A stretch of DNA of 64,000 nucleotides, taken from the NCBI RefSeq assembly GCF_002214545.1, contig NZ_CP015105.1, positions 310,001 to 374,000 of the forward strand. Reading direction: 5' to 3'. This DNA is from Thermococcus thioreducens. GTDB taxonomy: Archaea > Methanobacteriota_B > Thermococci > Thermococcales > Thermococcaceae. Below are positions 1 through 9,337 of this stretch, in pieces (position 1 is the first letter of the stretch; each line of letters opens with the position of its first letter). The notes below the pieces were generated by a model that searched no databases, was not told the origin of the DNA, and saw nothing but the letters and a program-made list of their open reading frames with translations. The position numbers and the translations under genes are program-made.

Positions 1-1361
1 CTTATGCTCAGGAGCCAGTCCTTTGCCTTCTGGATAAGGGGATCGTTTGCGGAAACCCCGAGCTCACGGAGGGCCTTGATCGCCAGGGCGGTCTCGTAGG
101 GTTGCGGCCCAAGTACAGTGTTGCCCCAGAGGCCGTAGTCGAGCTGGACACTCCGTATCAGTTCCTCCGCCTGGGCTTTCTCCTCGGTGGTTATGTTGCT
201 GTACATGAGAAGCGTTTTAAGGGCGTAGTAGTATCCGACGGACATCCTGTGGTTCTTCTCCATCCAGGCCGCGTCGTTCTTAAATGCCTCCCTCGTCCAC
301 GCGAGGGCCTTCTCTATGCTCTCCTCCTCAGGATAGCACGCCTGAATGGCGGTCAGTGCATAATAGGTGGCCTTTTCATCCGAGGGCTCGTTGAGTCCGA
401 GGCCCCATCCGCCGTCAGGGTTCTGCATGTTTTTGAGCTCCTGACACGGCATCTCGTAGGGGTTCTTGACCTCCTTTGCAGGGGGCAGTTCGAAGGTGGT
501 TGAAAGGGCCATGAGGGCGTAAGATGTGGTGGCTATGAGCTCCGTTGATGAGAACAGATCCGGAGTGTTCATCCAGTACACAAGGTCGTTTGTGCTTTTG
601 CCGTATGATTCGAGTTTGATTAGTATTCTCGCGGTGTCAAAATCCACGGGAGTGTACAGGACAAGGGCGTACGTGAGCATGGCACGCTCCTTCATCTTCA
701 GGCCGTCCTCGTTGAGGAGGAGCTCCTTTACGCTCTCCAACGTCTCGTTGGATACCTGGTAGCCTATGCTGTGGTAGGCTATGAGCCTGAGGGCGAGTGC
801 CTCGTACTCGGGGATATCGCAGGTGGCGTTCTCCACGTACTCAACAGCGTTTCTGACTACCCTGCTGTTGTAGCTGTATCCGTTCTCGCCTAGGGCCCAG
901 AGGGCCAGCAGCGTCGGATAGCAGGAGCTCGGTGTTCCGGGCACGTACCCCCAACCCGCCTTGTTTTCGGCAGAGAGAAGGTATGAAAGGCCGCGGTTGA
1001 GGGCTGATTTTATCTCCAGCCTCTCCAGGGTCTTGAGGTGCGGATAAGCCCTCTTGAGGGCTATGACGGCATAGGCCGTGTCGAGCACGTTGCTGGTCTC
1101 CCTGGGATAGAGACCCCATCCGCCGTCCGGATTCTGATAGCTGAGCATGCTGTTGACAAGGGTAACCAGGTCGGGTGTTATGTCCCAGTTCAGGTCACTG
1201 GCCCCCACCGAGAGGGCCATTATGGCCAGGCTTATCTCCCTCGTCTGTTGGGTGGATTTGGCGGCATCTTTGAGAAACCTTGCGGAGCCGTCTATTGCTC
1301 CGGCGCTAACGGCTGGAATCAGCATGAGAACAATCATTACTAGAGCCAGAACCTTCTTCAT
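1..1361 (-). CDS. Secreted alpha/alpha-repeat (prenyltransferase/squalene-cyclase-like) protein, 3' end cut by window
   Basis: The reverse strand is open from an ATG at 1361 to the window edge (about 453 codons, no stop). A short hydrophobic N-terminal signal peptide ending near AVSAG is followed by repeated helical units carrying the motif NPDGGWGL or close variants, the hallmark of terpene-cyclase/prenyltransferase alpha/alpha toroids. The catalytic DxDD or zinc ligands of true cyclases or prenyltransferases are not evident, so this is probably an exported binding or scaffold protein rather than an enzyme. The start is supported by AAGGTG just upstream and an AT-rich TATA-like stretch near 1393-1405. 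The partner and substrate are unknown. The C-terminus lies outside the window. Confidence 0.8.
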   Translation of the reverse strand, partial: MKKVLALVMIVLMLIPAVSAGAIDGSARFLKDAAKSTQQTREISLAIMALSVGASDLNWDITPDLVTLVNSMLSYQNPDGGWGLYPRETSNVLDTAYAVIALKRAYPHLKTLERLEIKSALNRGLSYLLSAENKAGWGYVPGTPSSCYPTLLALWALGENGYSYNSRVVRNAVEYVENATCDIPEYEALALRLIAYHSIGYQVSNETLESVKELLLNEDGLKMKERAMLTYALVLYTPVDFDTARILIKLESYGKSTNDLVYWMNTPDLFSSTELIATTSYALMALSTTFELPPAKEVKNPYEMPCQELKNMQNPDGGWGLGLNEPSDEKATYYALTAIQACYPEEESIEKALAWTREAFKNDAAWMEKNHRMSVGYYYALKTLLMYSNITTEEKAQAEELIRSVQLDYGLWGNTVLGPQPYETALAIKALRELGVSANDPLIQKAKDWLLSI

Positions 1362-1435
1362 CACCTTACACCCCTAAGCTCATTCTAAGCGGCCAGAATA
1401 AATAAACTTTTTCCATAATGGGGAGAAGAGGGGGC

Positions 1436-2437
1436 TCAGTGTCCTATGAACCTGCCTTCCCTGCCGGAGCCGTGAGAATCAACGTCGTCCCTCATGATGA
1501 GCACGACCCTGCTCGGCTCGTACTCGTCCTCGATGTGGTATCCGGGGAGGTGCCTGACGAGCTCCTCAGCGAAGGCCCGTATCTCCTCGTGGCGGGGCAT
1601 GTTGTTGATAGTCAGCCTGTTCCTCGAAAAGCCGACGAACATGTAAGCCTTGGCCTCAACGAACATCGGGTTGGCCAGCTTTATCAGCTTCGCGTAGCCC
1701 TCCGGGTTGTGCATGTTCTCGCCCTTGACGAGGGTGAGCCTGACCACCGTCCTCGTATCGGCGCTGCCCATAAGTCTGAGGAACTCCTTTATCTTGTCCC
1801 AACCATCTGGAATCATCGGCACGTTGACGCCCTTGTAGGTCTCGATGTCCGGAGCTGTCAGCGAGACGTAGAGCTGGGTCGGGAGCTTGTCCTCCCTGAT
1901 CATCTCCTCAAGCCTTTCCGGGACGGTTCCGTTCGTGACTATGAAGGTGGTAAATCCGCGCTTGTGGAACTCCTCCACCAGGTCACCCATGTAGGGGTAG
2001 AGCATTGGCTCGCCGGAGAGGCTTATGGCGGCGTGCTTCGGGTTCCACGCCTCCTCGAACTTCTTCATGTTTATGCCCGGCATGCCCTTGTAGCCGACGA
2101 GGAGCTTGCGCTGGGCCTTTATGCTCTCCTCAACGATGAAGGCGGGGTCGTCCCATGGTTCTGGAAGCTCGGTTCCAAGGAAGCCCTCCATCGGGCGCCA
2201 GCAGAATATGCAGTTGTGGCTGCACCACGCTGTAACTGGTGTCATCTGGAGGCAGCGGTGGCTGTGTATCCCGTAGAACTTCTGCTTGTAGCAGAACCTG
2301 TCCTTCTTTATGCTCTCCTTTAGCCAGTGGCATAGCTTGACCGAGCTGTGCCTTCCCACCAGGGCGTAGTGCTGCTTCTTAAACAGTCTCGCGATCTCCT
2401 CGGGCATGTTGGGGTTAGACTTGAAAGTTAATGCCAT
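1436..2437 (-). CDS. taw1: tRNA 4-demethylwyosine synthase (TYW1/Taw1), radical SAM
   Basis: Makes 4-demethylwyosine from N1-methylguanosine-37 of tRNA-Phe using pyruvate and SAM. The radical-SAM CxxxCxxC cluster is C72-C76-C79 (WCSHNCIFCW), and C36, C49 and C62 upstream fit the second 4Fe-4S cluster of archaeal TYW1. There is no flavodoxin domain, as usual in archaea; length (333 aa) is normal. The ATG at 2437 has GGTGAGG just upstream. The longer GTG start at 2446 would lie inside that ribosome-binding site, so the ATG is preferred. It stands alone between the cut-off exported gene and a divergent small gene. Confidence 0.93.
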   Translation of the reverse strand: MALTFKSNPNMPEEIARLFKKQHYALVGRHSSVKLCHWLKESIKKDRFCYKQKFYGIHSHRCLQMTPVTAWCSHNCIFCWRPMEGFLGTELPEPWDDPAFIVEESIKAQRKLLVGYKGMPGINMKKFEEAWNPKHAAISLSGEPMLYPYMGDLVEEFHKRGFTTFIVTNGTVPERLEEMIREDKLPTQLYVSLTAPDIETYKGVNVPMIPDGWDKIKEFLRLMGSADTRTVVRLTLVKGENMHNPEGYAKLIKLANPMFVEAKAYMFVGFSRNRLTINNMPRHEEIRAFAEELVRHLPGYHIEDEYEPSRVVLIMRDDVDSHGSGREGRFIGH

Positions 2438-2550
2438 TAGCCTCACCTAAATCTCTCTCTGGGTTCAACTCATGGAATCCTTTTAAAAAGGTGATGGGTC
2501 AGGAGTGGGATATTTTATCGTCGAAAAATAGTTCGGCAATCTGCGAAAAC

Positions 2551-2558
2551 TTTAAAAG
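2551..2558 (+). promoter_or_regulatory. TATA box of small gene at 2580 (leaderless)
   Basis: An AACTTTAAAAG stretch is centred about 26 nt before the ATG at 2580, so transcription should begin at or next to the start codon. No Shine-Dalgarno sequence is present, which fits a leaderless transcript. Confidence 0.55.
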
Positions 2559-2579
2559 CTGGCCGTCGCTTTTTCCTCC

Positions 2580-2717
2580 ATGTTCGAGAGAGTGAAGCCA
2601 GAACCCGCGCTAAATGCAAAGGAGATTAAAATTGACTTCTTTGAGGACGAGGTTGAGCCGGTTGAGAGGCCCAGGATTAAATTCCTCTTCGAGGTCAAAC
2701 GCAATCGCTCAGCGTAG
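2580..2717 (+). CDS. Small acidic/basic conserved-looking protein, 45 aa
   Basis: An ATG-initiated ORF of 45 codons with alternating acidic and basic residues and no membrane segment. It has a good archaeal TATA box 26 nt upstream and no ribosome-binding site. The last 23 nt overlap the convergent HemK-like gene tail to tail. Function is not recognised. The promoter geometry and coding-like codon use support a real gene, but it is short. Confidence 0.55.
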   Translation: MFERVKPEPALNAKEIKIDFFEDEVEPVERPRIKFLFEVKRNRSA

Positions 2718-3282
2718 CGTTTATCAGGACGATGTCCTCGAAAAATACATGCATCCTAGCTGCTATTTTTCCCCTCAGCCCGGCTTTTTCCAGCTGTTTA
2801 ATGGTCTCATCCACCCCGGTTATCGAGCTCTGGACTATCTGGACGACTCCGCAGGGCTTGAGGTATTCTGGGACTTCCCGGATAAACCTGTCGAGGACTT
2901 CTCTTCCACTTTTGCCCCCCACCAGTGCCAGGTCTATCGGCTCCTCCGGTTCGCCGGGGAGGTAGGGGGCGTTGAAGGTTATCACGTCGAACTTTCCGGA
3001 AACGTTCTCAAAGAGGTCGCTCAGGCGGAACTCAATGTTTTGGATGCCGTTCAGCCTGGCGTTTTCTCTAGCTAGTTCAACCGCGAGGGGGTTAATATCC
3101 ACCCCCAGAACGAAGCGGGCTTTTCTGGCCATCAGAAGGGCTATCAGCCCTGTGCCCGTGCCGACGTCGAGTGCCCTGTCGCCTTCCCTGACCGCGAGGT
3201 TCTCCGCTAAGAGGAACGTGTCTTCGGCTGGTTCATAGACATCTGGATGAAGCTTGAGTTTGATACCGTAATAGGTGGGCAT
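2695..3282 (-). CDS. HemK/Mtq2-like SAM-dependent methyltransferase
   Basis: A 195-aa class I methyltransferase. The glycine-rich SAM motif [12 protein letters not shown] lies near residues 40-50, and the catalytic tetrapeptide is NAPY (canonical NPPY) in the FNAPYLPGE segment. This size and motif match the archaeal HemK2/Mtq2 group, which methylates the glutamine of the GGQ loop in release factor aRF1, usually with the Trm112 partner. The NAPY variant is odd but seen in this group. The gene converges with the small ORF at 2580-2717. Confidence 0.85.
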   Translation of the reverse strand: MPTYYGIKLKLHPDVYEPAEDTFLLAENLAVREGDRALDVGTGTGLIALLMARKARFVLGVDINPLAVELARENARLNGIQNIEFRLSDLFENVSGKFDVITFNAPYLPGEPEEPIDLALVGGKSGREVLDRFIREVPEYLKPCGVVQIVQSSITGVDETIKQLEKAGLRGKIAARMHVFFEDIVLINATLSDCV

Positions 3283-3488
3283 GACGTGGGGTATGATGTT
3301 CAGTTTTTGAACTTAACGGAGAGTGTTAACCGAAGCCGCTGATACTTTGTAAATCTGACACGTTCTTTTTTTCAAGTTGGATCCGGGACAACATCTCATC
3401 CTCAGAACTTTCAATTTTTCCACTGGTCACAACCCAAGGCTTAAATTATTTGTCATCAATGTTCTTGACTGCTTGTGGATGTATGTAA

Positions 3489-4757
3489 ATGGGCAGGAAG
3501 GATATAACAATTGCTCTAGTGGCCCTGATTGTGCTTTCCCTTTTAGGGGTTCCAGCGACGGCAGAAAAGCCTGAGCTTGTTAGAGTGATAGTGCACGTGG
3601 ACAGGGGACACTTCAACACGGCAGACGTTGCCACGATAGGCGGCCACGTTGTTTATCAGTTTAAGCTGATAGACGCGGTAGTAGTGGAAGTGCCTTCAAC
3701 AGCCGTGGGAAGGCTCAAGAAGCTTCCGGGAGTCAAAATGGTAGAGTTTGACCACAAGGCGAGGATACTTGCCGGGCCACCCTCCTGGCTCGGAGGTGGA
3801 CAGCCTTCCCAGCAGATTCCGTGGGGAATCAGCAGAGTCAGAGCCCCGGATGTATGGGGCATAACCGATGGCTCTGGAGGTGTTATTGAGGTCGCCGTTC
3901 TTGATACTGGGGTTGACTACGACCATCCGGATCTGGCTGGTAATATAGCATGGTGTGTTAGCACTCTCCGGGGCAGGGTTACAACAAATCCAGCCCAGTG
4001 TAAAGACCAGAATGGTCATGGGACACATGTTATAGGGACAATAGCCGCGCTCAACAATGACATCGGCGTTGTTGGTGTTGCTCCCGGGGTTGAAATATAC
4101 TCCATCAGGGTTCTGGATGCAAGCGGGAGCGGTTCCTACAGCGATATAGCCATCGGAATCGAACAGGCCCTCCTTGGCCCCGATGGAATTCTCGACAAGG
4201 ACGGCGACGGGATAATCGTCGGCGACCCGGACGACGATGCCGCAGAAGTTATAAGCATGTCCCTCGGAGGCCCAACGGACGACCAGTATCTCCACGACAT
4301 GATTATCACGGCATACAACTACGGTGTGGTTATAGTGGCAGCGAGCGGCAACGAGGGAGCTTCCAGTCCCAGCTATCCCGCCGCATATCCTGAGGTCATA
4401 GCCGTTGGTGCGAGTGATGTAAACGATCAGATCGCTTCCTGGAGCAACAGACAGCCAGAAGTTAGTGCTCCGGGCGTTGACATTCTAAGCACCTACCCGG
4501 ACGACACCTACGAGACCCTCAGCGGAACCAGCATGGCAACGCCACACGTCAGCGGTGTGGTTGCTCTCATACAGGCGGCCTACTACAACAAGTACGGCAA
4601 GGTTCTCCCGGTTGGAACCTTCGACGACATGGGAACCAACACCGTCAGGGGAATCCTCCACGTTACGGCCGATGACCTTGGGGACGCTGGCTGGGACATA
4701 TACTACGGCTACGGAATAGTCCGGGCAGACTTAGCCGTTCAGGCGGCCATCGGCTGA
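3489..4757 (+). CDS. Secreted subtilisin-like serine protease (Tk-subtilisin type)
   Basis: A 422-aa preproprotease. A signal peptide ends near residue 25, a propeptide inhibitor domain spans about 26-95, and the S8 catalytic domain follows. The triad is Asp139 (DTGVDYDHP), His177 (NGHGTH) and Ser348 (GTSMATPH), with oxyanion Asn288 (AASGNEG). A calcium-binding insertion with a DKDGDG...DPDDD pattern sits at about 236-250. Sequence and layout closely match Tk-subtilisin of T. kodakarensis, which folds on calcium binding and matures by autoprocessing. An A/T-rich TTAAATTATT promoter element lies near 3441-3450; the ribosome-binding site is weak (GGATG). Confidence 0.96.
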   Translation: MGRKDITIALVALIVLSLLGVPATAEKPELVRVIVHVDRGHFNTADVATIGGHVVYQFKLIDAVVVEVPSTAVGRLKKLPGVKMVEFDHKARILAGPPSWLGGGQPSQQIPWGISRVRAPDVWGITDGSGGVIEVAVLDTGVDYDHPDLAGNIAWCVSTLRGRVTTNPAQCKDQNGHGTHVIGTIAALNNDIGVVGVAPGVEIYSIRVLDASGSGSYSDIAIGIEQALLGPDGILDKDGDGIIVGDPDDDAAEVISMSLGGPTDDQYLHDMIITAYNYGVVIVAASGNEGASSPSYPAAYPEVIAVGASDVNDQIASWSNRQPEVSAPGVDILSTYPDDTYETLSGTSMATPHVSGVVALIQAAYYNKYGKVLPVGTFDDMGTNTVRGILHVTADDLGDAGWDIYYGYGIVRADLAVQAAIG

Positions 4758-4776
4758 TTTTCATTTCTTATTTTTG
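4758..4776 (+). terminator. T-rich terminator after the subtilisin gene
   Basis: The stop codon of the protease is followed at once by a T-rich stretch with runs of 4 and 5 T. This is the usual archaeal intrinsic termination signal and lies before the convergent eS27 gene. Confidence 0.4.
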
Positions 4777-4863
4777 CCATCCCCTGTTAAAAAGCTTGCA
4801 ACAATCGGAGAGATGATTCTCAAGAAACGTTCTGAGACAATTTTGTATGAAGAGAAAAAGAAA

Positions 4864-5019
4864 TCACTTCCTCTTCCACTCGGTGTAGCCGCACCTACCG
4901 CAGCTCCAGCGGTCCTTGTGCTCGGCCATAAACACTCCAGGACCGCAGCGCGGGCAGAACTTGTTCTTCCTCCTGACCTTACCGCCCTGAACCTCGTACA
5001 TCTTCCACTTCTGCCCCAT
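4864..5019 (-). CDS. rps27ae: 30S ribosomal protein eS27 (S27ae)
   Basis: A 51-aa zinc-ribbon ribosomal protein. Four cysteines in CPRCG and CGRCG pairs coordinate zinc. Start ATG at 5019 is preceded by AGGAGGAGTG, which overlaps the end of the upstream eS24 gene. It is the last gene of the eS24-eS27 end of a translation/transcription operon. Its length is normal for archaeal S27ae. Confidence 0.95.
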   Translation of the reverse strand: MGQKWKMYEVQGGKVRRKNKFCPRCGPGVFMAEHKDRWSCGRCGYTEWKRK

Positions 5020-5020
5020 T

Positions 5021-5317
5021 TCACTCCTCCTCCTTTGTGATTATTCCGTCCCTTATGAGGATGTACTCGGGCTCGATGTAGAGCATCCTCTCCTTGCTCT
5101 CATAAGCTTTCGCGTAGCCCTTACTAACGCGGTTGCCAAAGTAGCTCCTTATGTACTGGAGCACGACCGTCTCCGGGTTGAGGTCGAGCATGGCGACGAG
5201 CTTGCCCTTGACATCGGCCCTGCTCGGCGTCGGTTCACCCTCGTGGATGACATCGAAGTATATCTCCTTTCTCCCGAGGAGCTTGTTCTCCCTTATCTCG
5301 GTAACCTTAATCTCCAT
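5021..5317 (-). CDS. rps24e: 30S ribosomal protein eS24
   Basis: A 98-aa protein beginning [11 protein letters not shown], with the HEGEPTPSR and [15 protein letters not shown] segments typical of S24e. ATG at 5317 is preceded by GGAGGTGG; the longer reading frame up to 5353 runs into the dephospho-CoA kinase gene and is not needed. It overlaps that upstream gene by 11 nt and is 1 nt from eS27, so the genes are co-transcribed. Confidence 0.95.
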   Translation of the reverse strand: MEIKVTEIRENKLLGRKEIYFDVIHEGEPTPSRADVKGKLVAMLDLNPETVVLQYIRSYFGNRVSKGYAKAYESKERMLYIEPEYILIRDGIITKEEE

Positions 5318-5840
5318 CGCGAACCACCTCCATCTTAGACATGAGCTTCCCACACTTGAGCTTGCATTCGGGTGTTACCCTTATAAGCACTACTCCCTCA
5401 TCCGGCTGGCCGTAGAGCACGATCGAGCCAAGGGGCGCGTAGAGCACGGCCGGAATGGCCGCCAAATCCTCCTCACCGCACACCTTTATGTAAACCCTCC
5501 GGCCCCTTTCGGCCAGTCCAAAGCCCTTTCTGATTGCGTTTAATAAAGCTTTCGTTATCGTCCCGGCCGGGTTCTGGACGGTCATCACCACAGCGCCGGT
5601 CTCGATGTCCGGGTTGTACTCCCGGCGTTTCGTTTTGTGGTCGTATATCGCCACGCTCGGCTTTATCCCGAGCCTGAGGACGTTTTCTGTGACCACGTCT
5701 CCAACCGTAACAACGTGTCGCGCTTTTTCAAGCTCCTCCCTAATCCGGAGGTACGGCTCGGGAATCTCGCCCTCTACGAGCTCACCGAGGGGAACCTTCA
5801 GCTCCCGTCTGAGTTCGGGCGTTAGTACGAACAGCATCAT
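5307..5840 (-). CDS. GTP-dependent dephospho-CoA kinase (DUF359)
   Basis: A 177-aa protein of the DUF359 family, shown for the T. kodakarensis member to phosphorylate dephospho-CoA with GTP in the last step of archaeal CoA synthesis. Segments [22 protein letters not shown] and VQNPAGTIT are family hallmarks. It lies between spt4 and eS24, the usual position in Thermococcales. It starts with two ATGs (5840 and 5837) overlapping the spt4 stop codon. Confidence 0.92.
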   Translation of the reverse strand: MMLFVLTPELRRELKVPLGELVEGEIPEPYLRIREELEKARHVVTVGDVVTENVLRLGIKPSVAIYDHKTKRREYNPDIETGAVVMTVQNPAGTITKALLNAIRKGFGLAERGRRVYIKVCGEEDLAAIPAVLYAPLGSIVLYGQPDEGVVLIRVTPECKLKCGKLMSKMEVVRDGD

Positions 5841-6025
5841 CTGACCCTTATGGCGTACTTTCCTGGGACCTTAACGCCCAGTTTTTCGGCTATCCTCGAC
5901 TTCTTTGGCTCGGTGATTATGACGAGGTCAAACCACTCGTCGCTCAGATCCCTGCTGCCGCAGACCGGACAGCGGTCTTCCGTGGTTATGTAGTGGCAGT
6001 GCCTGCACGCCCTCTCCTTCGTCAT
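5837..6025 (-). CDS. spt4: Transcription elongation factor Spt4 (RpoE'')
   Basis: A 62-aa zinc-finger protein with CRHCHY and CPVCGS pairs, followed by the SDEWFDLVII segment that binds Spt5. It partners Spt5 on the RNA polymerase clamp to raise processivity. Its ATG overlaps the Rpo7 stop codon (ATGA), showing translational coupling. Confidence 0.95.
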   Translation of the reverse strand: MTKERACRHCHYITTEDRCPVCGSRDLSDEWFDLVIITEPKKSRIAEKLGVKVPGKYAIRVR

Positions 6026-6582
6026 GCCTCAGCCTCCCTGCGCTTCTCCTTTTCTATCCAGTCCTTCTTTCCGAGACCGGGCTGGCGCATGGTGAGGCCT
6101 ATCTTGTTCTCTCTGATTACCCTGCTCTTGATGCTTATGGCGATGACCCTTGCCCTGACTTCGTCCCCGAGCTTGAGGATCCTCTTGGTCTCCTTACCGA
6201 GGAACTGCTTGTTCTTCTCGTCGAAGACGACGTAGTCATCCATGAGCTGGCTGATGTGGACGAGACCGTCCATCGGGCCGATTCTGATGAAGGCACCGTA
6301 GGGCGCGACATCTATAACCTCGCCCTCAACGACCTCGTGCATCTCGGGCTTCCAGACGAGGACGTCAAAGACAACCTCATGGTAGGTTGCACCGTCTCCG
6401 GGCACGATGACTCCCTGGCCTATCTCCTCAACGTCCATTACCGCCAGAATAACGCCCTCGTCCCTATCATAGATACCCTCGTAGGTCTCGCGGAGGACGA
6501 GTTTGGCGGCTTCCTTTGGATCCATCGTGAACATCCTGGGCGGGATCCTCACAACGTCCTTAATCTTCAGGAGCTTGTACAT
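6022..6582 (-). CDS. rpoE: DNA-directed RNA polymerase subunit Rpo7 (E')
   Basis: A 186-aa protein with an N-terminal RNP-like tip domain (about 1-80) and a C-terminal S1 RNA-binding domain (about 80-165, GEVIDVAPYGAFIRIGPMDG). With Rpo4 it forms the stalk of RNA polymerase, which helps open-complex formation and binds the nascent RNA. AGGGGAGG precedes the ATG at 6582. It is followed by spt4 with a 4-nt overlap. Confidence 0.96.
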   Translation of the reverse strand: MYKLLKIKDVVRIPPRMFTMDPKEAAKLVLRETYEGIYDRDEGVILAVMDVEEIGQGVIVPGDGATYHEVVFDVLVWKPEMHEVVEGEVIDVAPYGAFIRIGPMDGLVHISQLMDDYVVFDEKNKQFLGKETKRILKLGDEVRARVIAISIKSRVIRENKIGLTMRQPGLGKKDWIEKEKRREAEA

Positions 6583-6621
6583 GCCTTTACCTCCCCTTGG
6601 GATAGGAATAGAAAGAGAAAA

Positions 6622-7158
6622 TCACTCCTCCTTGCCGAACTTCTCCTTGTACATCTCGATGGCCCTGAGTATCTCCCTCTTGGCCTCCTCGGCGTTGCCC
6701 CAGCCCTCTATCTTGGTGGTCTTTCCTTGCAGCTCCTTGTACCTCTGGAAGAAGTGGGCGATCTCGTCGAGGAAAGCCTTGGGAACATCACTTATGTCCT
6801 TCCAGTCGTTGAAGTAGGGGTCCTCGACCGGAACGGCGAGAACCTTCCAGTCCTTATCGCCAGAGTCCTCCATCTTCATGATGCCTATCGGCCTGGCCTC
6901 GATGATGGTGAGCGGGTAGACAGGTTCGCGCATGATGACCATGATGTCGAAGGGGTCGCCGTCGTCGTACCAGGTCTGCGGGATTATTCCGTAGTCGACC
7001 GGATAGAAGAACGGGCTGTAAAGGACGCGGTCGAGCTTAAGTAAACCAGTCTTCTTGTCGAGCTCGTACTTGTTCCTGCTCCCCTTCGGTATCTCTATGA
7101 GAGCGTAAACGACCTCTGGAACCTCCGGTCCGGGCTCAAGCTCGTGGAACGGGTTCAT
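6622..7158 (-). CDS. ppa: Inorganic pyrophosphatase (family I)
   Basis: A 178-aa soluble pyrophosphatase that hydrolyses PPi released by biosynthesis. Family I active-site segments are visible: [28 protein letters not shown] (metal aspartates), and [20 protein letters not shown] precedes the ATG at 7158. It is the likely first gene of the Rpo7-Spt4-CoaE-eS24-eS27 run, 39 nt upstream of rpoE. Confidence 0.96.
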   Translation of the reverse strand: MNPFHELEPGPEVPEVVYALIEIPKGSRNKYELDKKTGLLKLDRVLYSPFFYPVDYGIIPQTWYDDGDPFDIMVIMREPVYPLTIIEARPIGIMKMEDSGDKDWKVLAVPVEDPYFNDWKDISDVPKAFLDEIAHFFQRYKELQGKTTKIEGWGNAEEAKREILRAIEMYKEKFGKEE

Positions 7159-7268
7159 CTCTAACCACCTCTTACCTCTTGTAGAACTTCTAGGTTAGCC
7201 TTTCGGATAGTGCTTTTAAAGTTGTTGGTTATGAAAACCAGAAAAGCAGTAGGAGAAGGGGAGGGCCC

Positions 7269-8291
7269 TCAGCTGGCCTCCTCCCCTCCCTGGGGCAATG
7301 GCTTCCGGTACTCATACGATATTCCGTCGTCTATTATGGCGAAGACCTCGTCCTCACCCTCTATGTAGTGTAGTACCGGCTTGTCCACAAGCTCGAAGGT
7401 CGTCTCCAAATCCTTGGGGGTCTTCAGGACGACCCTCTTCTGGACAGGCCCGGGTGCGCCCTTGACGATGTACGGCCTTATCTTGGCCAGCTCATCCTTG
7501 GATGGCCTTGATGTGTAAACGTATCCCACCAGGGGTATCAGCATCAGGAGTGCCAGCAGTGTGGTCATTACCTTCGCCGTATCGAGGCTGCTGGTTACTC
7601 CCAGAACGCTTGCGCTGACTTCTTCCTTGGTTGTCGTTGTCAGGGTTTTCTTTGCGCTCTTGCTGGTGTCAGTGAAGTAGTAAAGCCCGGCTCCGCTGTC
7701 CCTGATGAGTTCAACCTCATGGTCAAAGCTCCTGGTTATCTCCTTTCCACCGACGTTGCCGGTTCCCAAGACCTTTGTCGTTATTATCACCCTTCTGTTT
7801 AGCCTTTTCATTCCAAGCTCATTGGACACCTCTGCGGTCATCCTGTCCAGCTCTCCCATGTCGAGCGTATACTCCACTGTGAATCCGCCGTTCTGGAGCT
7901 TGCCCTTCTCATCAAAGAGCGTGCCTTCCCACATGGTGACTTCTTCGCTCCCCTTGGTGACGTAGTACACAACCTTTCCTGTGACTTCATAGGTGCCGGT
8001 GCTGAGCGGCGGGTTTGAGCTGTATGTGTACGTCAGCAGGAACCTGTCAACGAGGGATATCGGATATTCGTCTCTGAAGACCATGTACCCGTAGATTTCG
8101 TTGGGCTTGAGATAAGCGGCGTGCTTCAGCTGTCCCTCTTCCTTAAACGTTCCCAGGGTCTGGGTGTTCACCACGTACGGACTTGCGCTCATGAGCTTCA
8201 CTGAGTAAAATGCAAAGACCAGGAAGAGAATCAGGAATACTCCCAGGACTTCCTTCCTTCTAATAAATCCAGCAAACTTTTCCTTCTTCAT
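7269..8291 (-). CDS. DUF5305-type membrane-anchored extracellular protein
   Basis: A 340-aa protein with an N-terminal membrane segment (about 14-33), an extracytoplasmic beta-rich domain (about 40-220), a second membrane segment near 237-260 and a short cytoplasmic tail. This layout and the PNEIYGYMVFRDEYPISLVDRF region fit DUF5305, a family found beside archaeal signal peptidases. Last gene of the SipW-type operon; its start overlaps the preceding gene by 4 nt. A role in assembling or anchoring the exported proteins is inference. Confidence 0.75.
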   Translation of the reverse strand: MKKEKFAGFIRRKEVLGVFLILFLVFAFYSVKLMSASPYVVNTQTLGTFKEEGQLKHAAYLKPNEIYGYMVFRDEYPISLVDRFLLTYTYSSNPPLSTGTYEVTGKVVYYVTKGSEEVTMWEGTLFDEKGKLQNGGFTVEYTLDMGELDRMTAEVSNELGMKRLNRRVIITTKVLGTGNVGGKEITRSFDHEVELIRDSGAGLYYFTDTSKSAKKTLTTTTKEEVSASVLGVTSSLDTAKVMTTLLALLMLIPLVGYVYTSRPSKDELAKIRPYIVKGAPGPVQKRVVLKTPKDLETTFELVDKPVLHYIEGEDEVFAIIDDGISYEYRKPLPQGGEEAS

Positions 8292-9337
8292 CCTTCACAT
8301 TCTCCTGTGCCGTTTTCATGATTGGAACTGTGGTCGTGATTGCATCCGCACTCATACTGCTCCTGACAGCACCCGTCGTGGTCGTCACAGCAATCCACGG
8401 TCACGACGAGAGCGTTGCTCGTTATGCCGTACTGAACTATGGTTGCCCCTTCGTTCAGGCTGTACTCGCCGCACGAGGTAAACTCCTGCTGTCCTCCGGG
8501 GTTCATTCTGGTGGATATCGTTATGTTCATGTGGACGCTCCCCTCCGCTGGAACGGTTACGTTCCATTCCATCTTTGTGGCAGGCTGGGCGTCGTGTCCC
8601 CCGTGTCCTCCTCCACAGTGTCCTCCGCACTGGTTGCCATCGTTTGCTGCCCAGAACCTGTACGTGCCGGCGCTTGCACCGGTCTCGCTGAGACTAACGT
8701 TGAACTCCGCAGGTATCGTGTCGGTTATGGTCAGGGTGAGGTCATCCCCGGTTGGGTTTGTTACCAGTATCTGGAAGACCCATTCTTGGTACGTCTTCAG
8801 GGGTATCCCGCTGGTGTTGCCGTAGAGGAGTATCTTTTCTATGGTCGGGTCACCAGTGACGACGAGTTTTATTGGGCAGGTTTCTACAACGGCATCTCCG
8901 ACATCCCACCGGGCGCGCATTGTAATCGGGATTATGTACTCTCCCGGGACGACATCGGTTACGTTCACGTGGCCGGCAAAGGTGTACTCATCCTCTGGGG
9001 CTATCATCCGCTCAGCGCCGTCTTCGGTTTCTATGAACATGTCCACGTTGCCCGGAAGACTGGAGTAGTCCGGGTCGAGGGAGATCCATACATCCTTCAT
9101 TTCGTTCAGATAGTTTCTTACCGTCAGCGCGTCAAAGTATGTTTCGCTGTGTGGGGTGACCTCAACAACCGCGGCATAGCCGTCTTCACAGTCAAAGCCG
9201 AGGTACTCCTTATCATGGGAAACGACGGCAACTTTGACTTCTCTCGATGCTTCAAGGCTTACAAAGGTCCCACTGGAGCCTACGAGAATCAGCGATGCCA
9301 GTGCGAACGTTATAATAATTGAGAACAGAGCTTTCAT
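8288..9337 (-). CDS. Exported His/Cys-rich protein of the signal-peptidase locus
   Basis: A 349-aa protein with an N-terminal signal/anchor (about 5-25, SSGTFVSLEASREV at the cleavage region, resembling SipW-processed exports), two beta-sandwich-like regions, and two metal-ligand-rich stretches: about 237-248 (Cys/His/Gly) and 316-347 (nine Cys, four His plus Asp/Glu). Such a tail suggests metal binding or disulfide bonding at the cell surface. It overlaps both neighbours by 4 nt, so it is translated with the signal peptidase and the DUF5305 protein. Function is unknown. Confidence 0.75.
   Translation of the reverse strand: MKALFSIIITFALASLILVGSSGTFVSLEASREVKVAVVSHDKEYLGFDCEDGYAAVVEVTPHSETYFDALTVRNYLNEMKDVWISLDPDYSSLPGNVDMFIETEDGAERMIAPEDEYTFAGHVNVTDVVPGEYIIPITMRARWDVGDAVVETCPIKLVVTGDPTIEKILLYGNTSGIPLKTYQEWVFQILVTNPTGDDLTLTITDTIPAEFNVSLSETGASAGTYRFWAANDGNQCGGHCGGGHGGHDAQPATKMEWNVTVPAEGSVHMNITISTRMNPGGQQEFTSCGEYSLNEGATIVQYGITSNALVVTVDCCDDHDGCCQEQYECGCNHDHSSNHENGTGECEG

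Noticed and set aside
1418-2323. A 301-codon ORF on the forward strand
   Set aside because: It is the exact shadow of the wyosine synthase gene, which has clear family motifs.
8318-9322. A 334-codon ORF on the forward strand
   Set aside because: Shadow of the His/Cys-rich export gene; the reverse strand has signal peptide, operon overlaps and ribosome-binding site.
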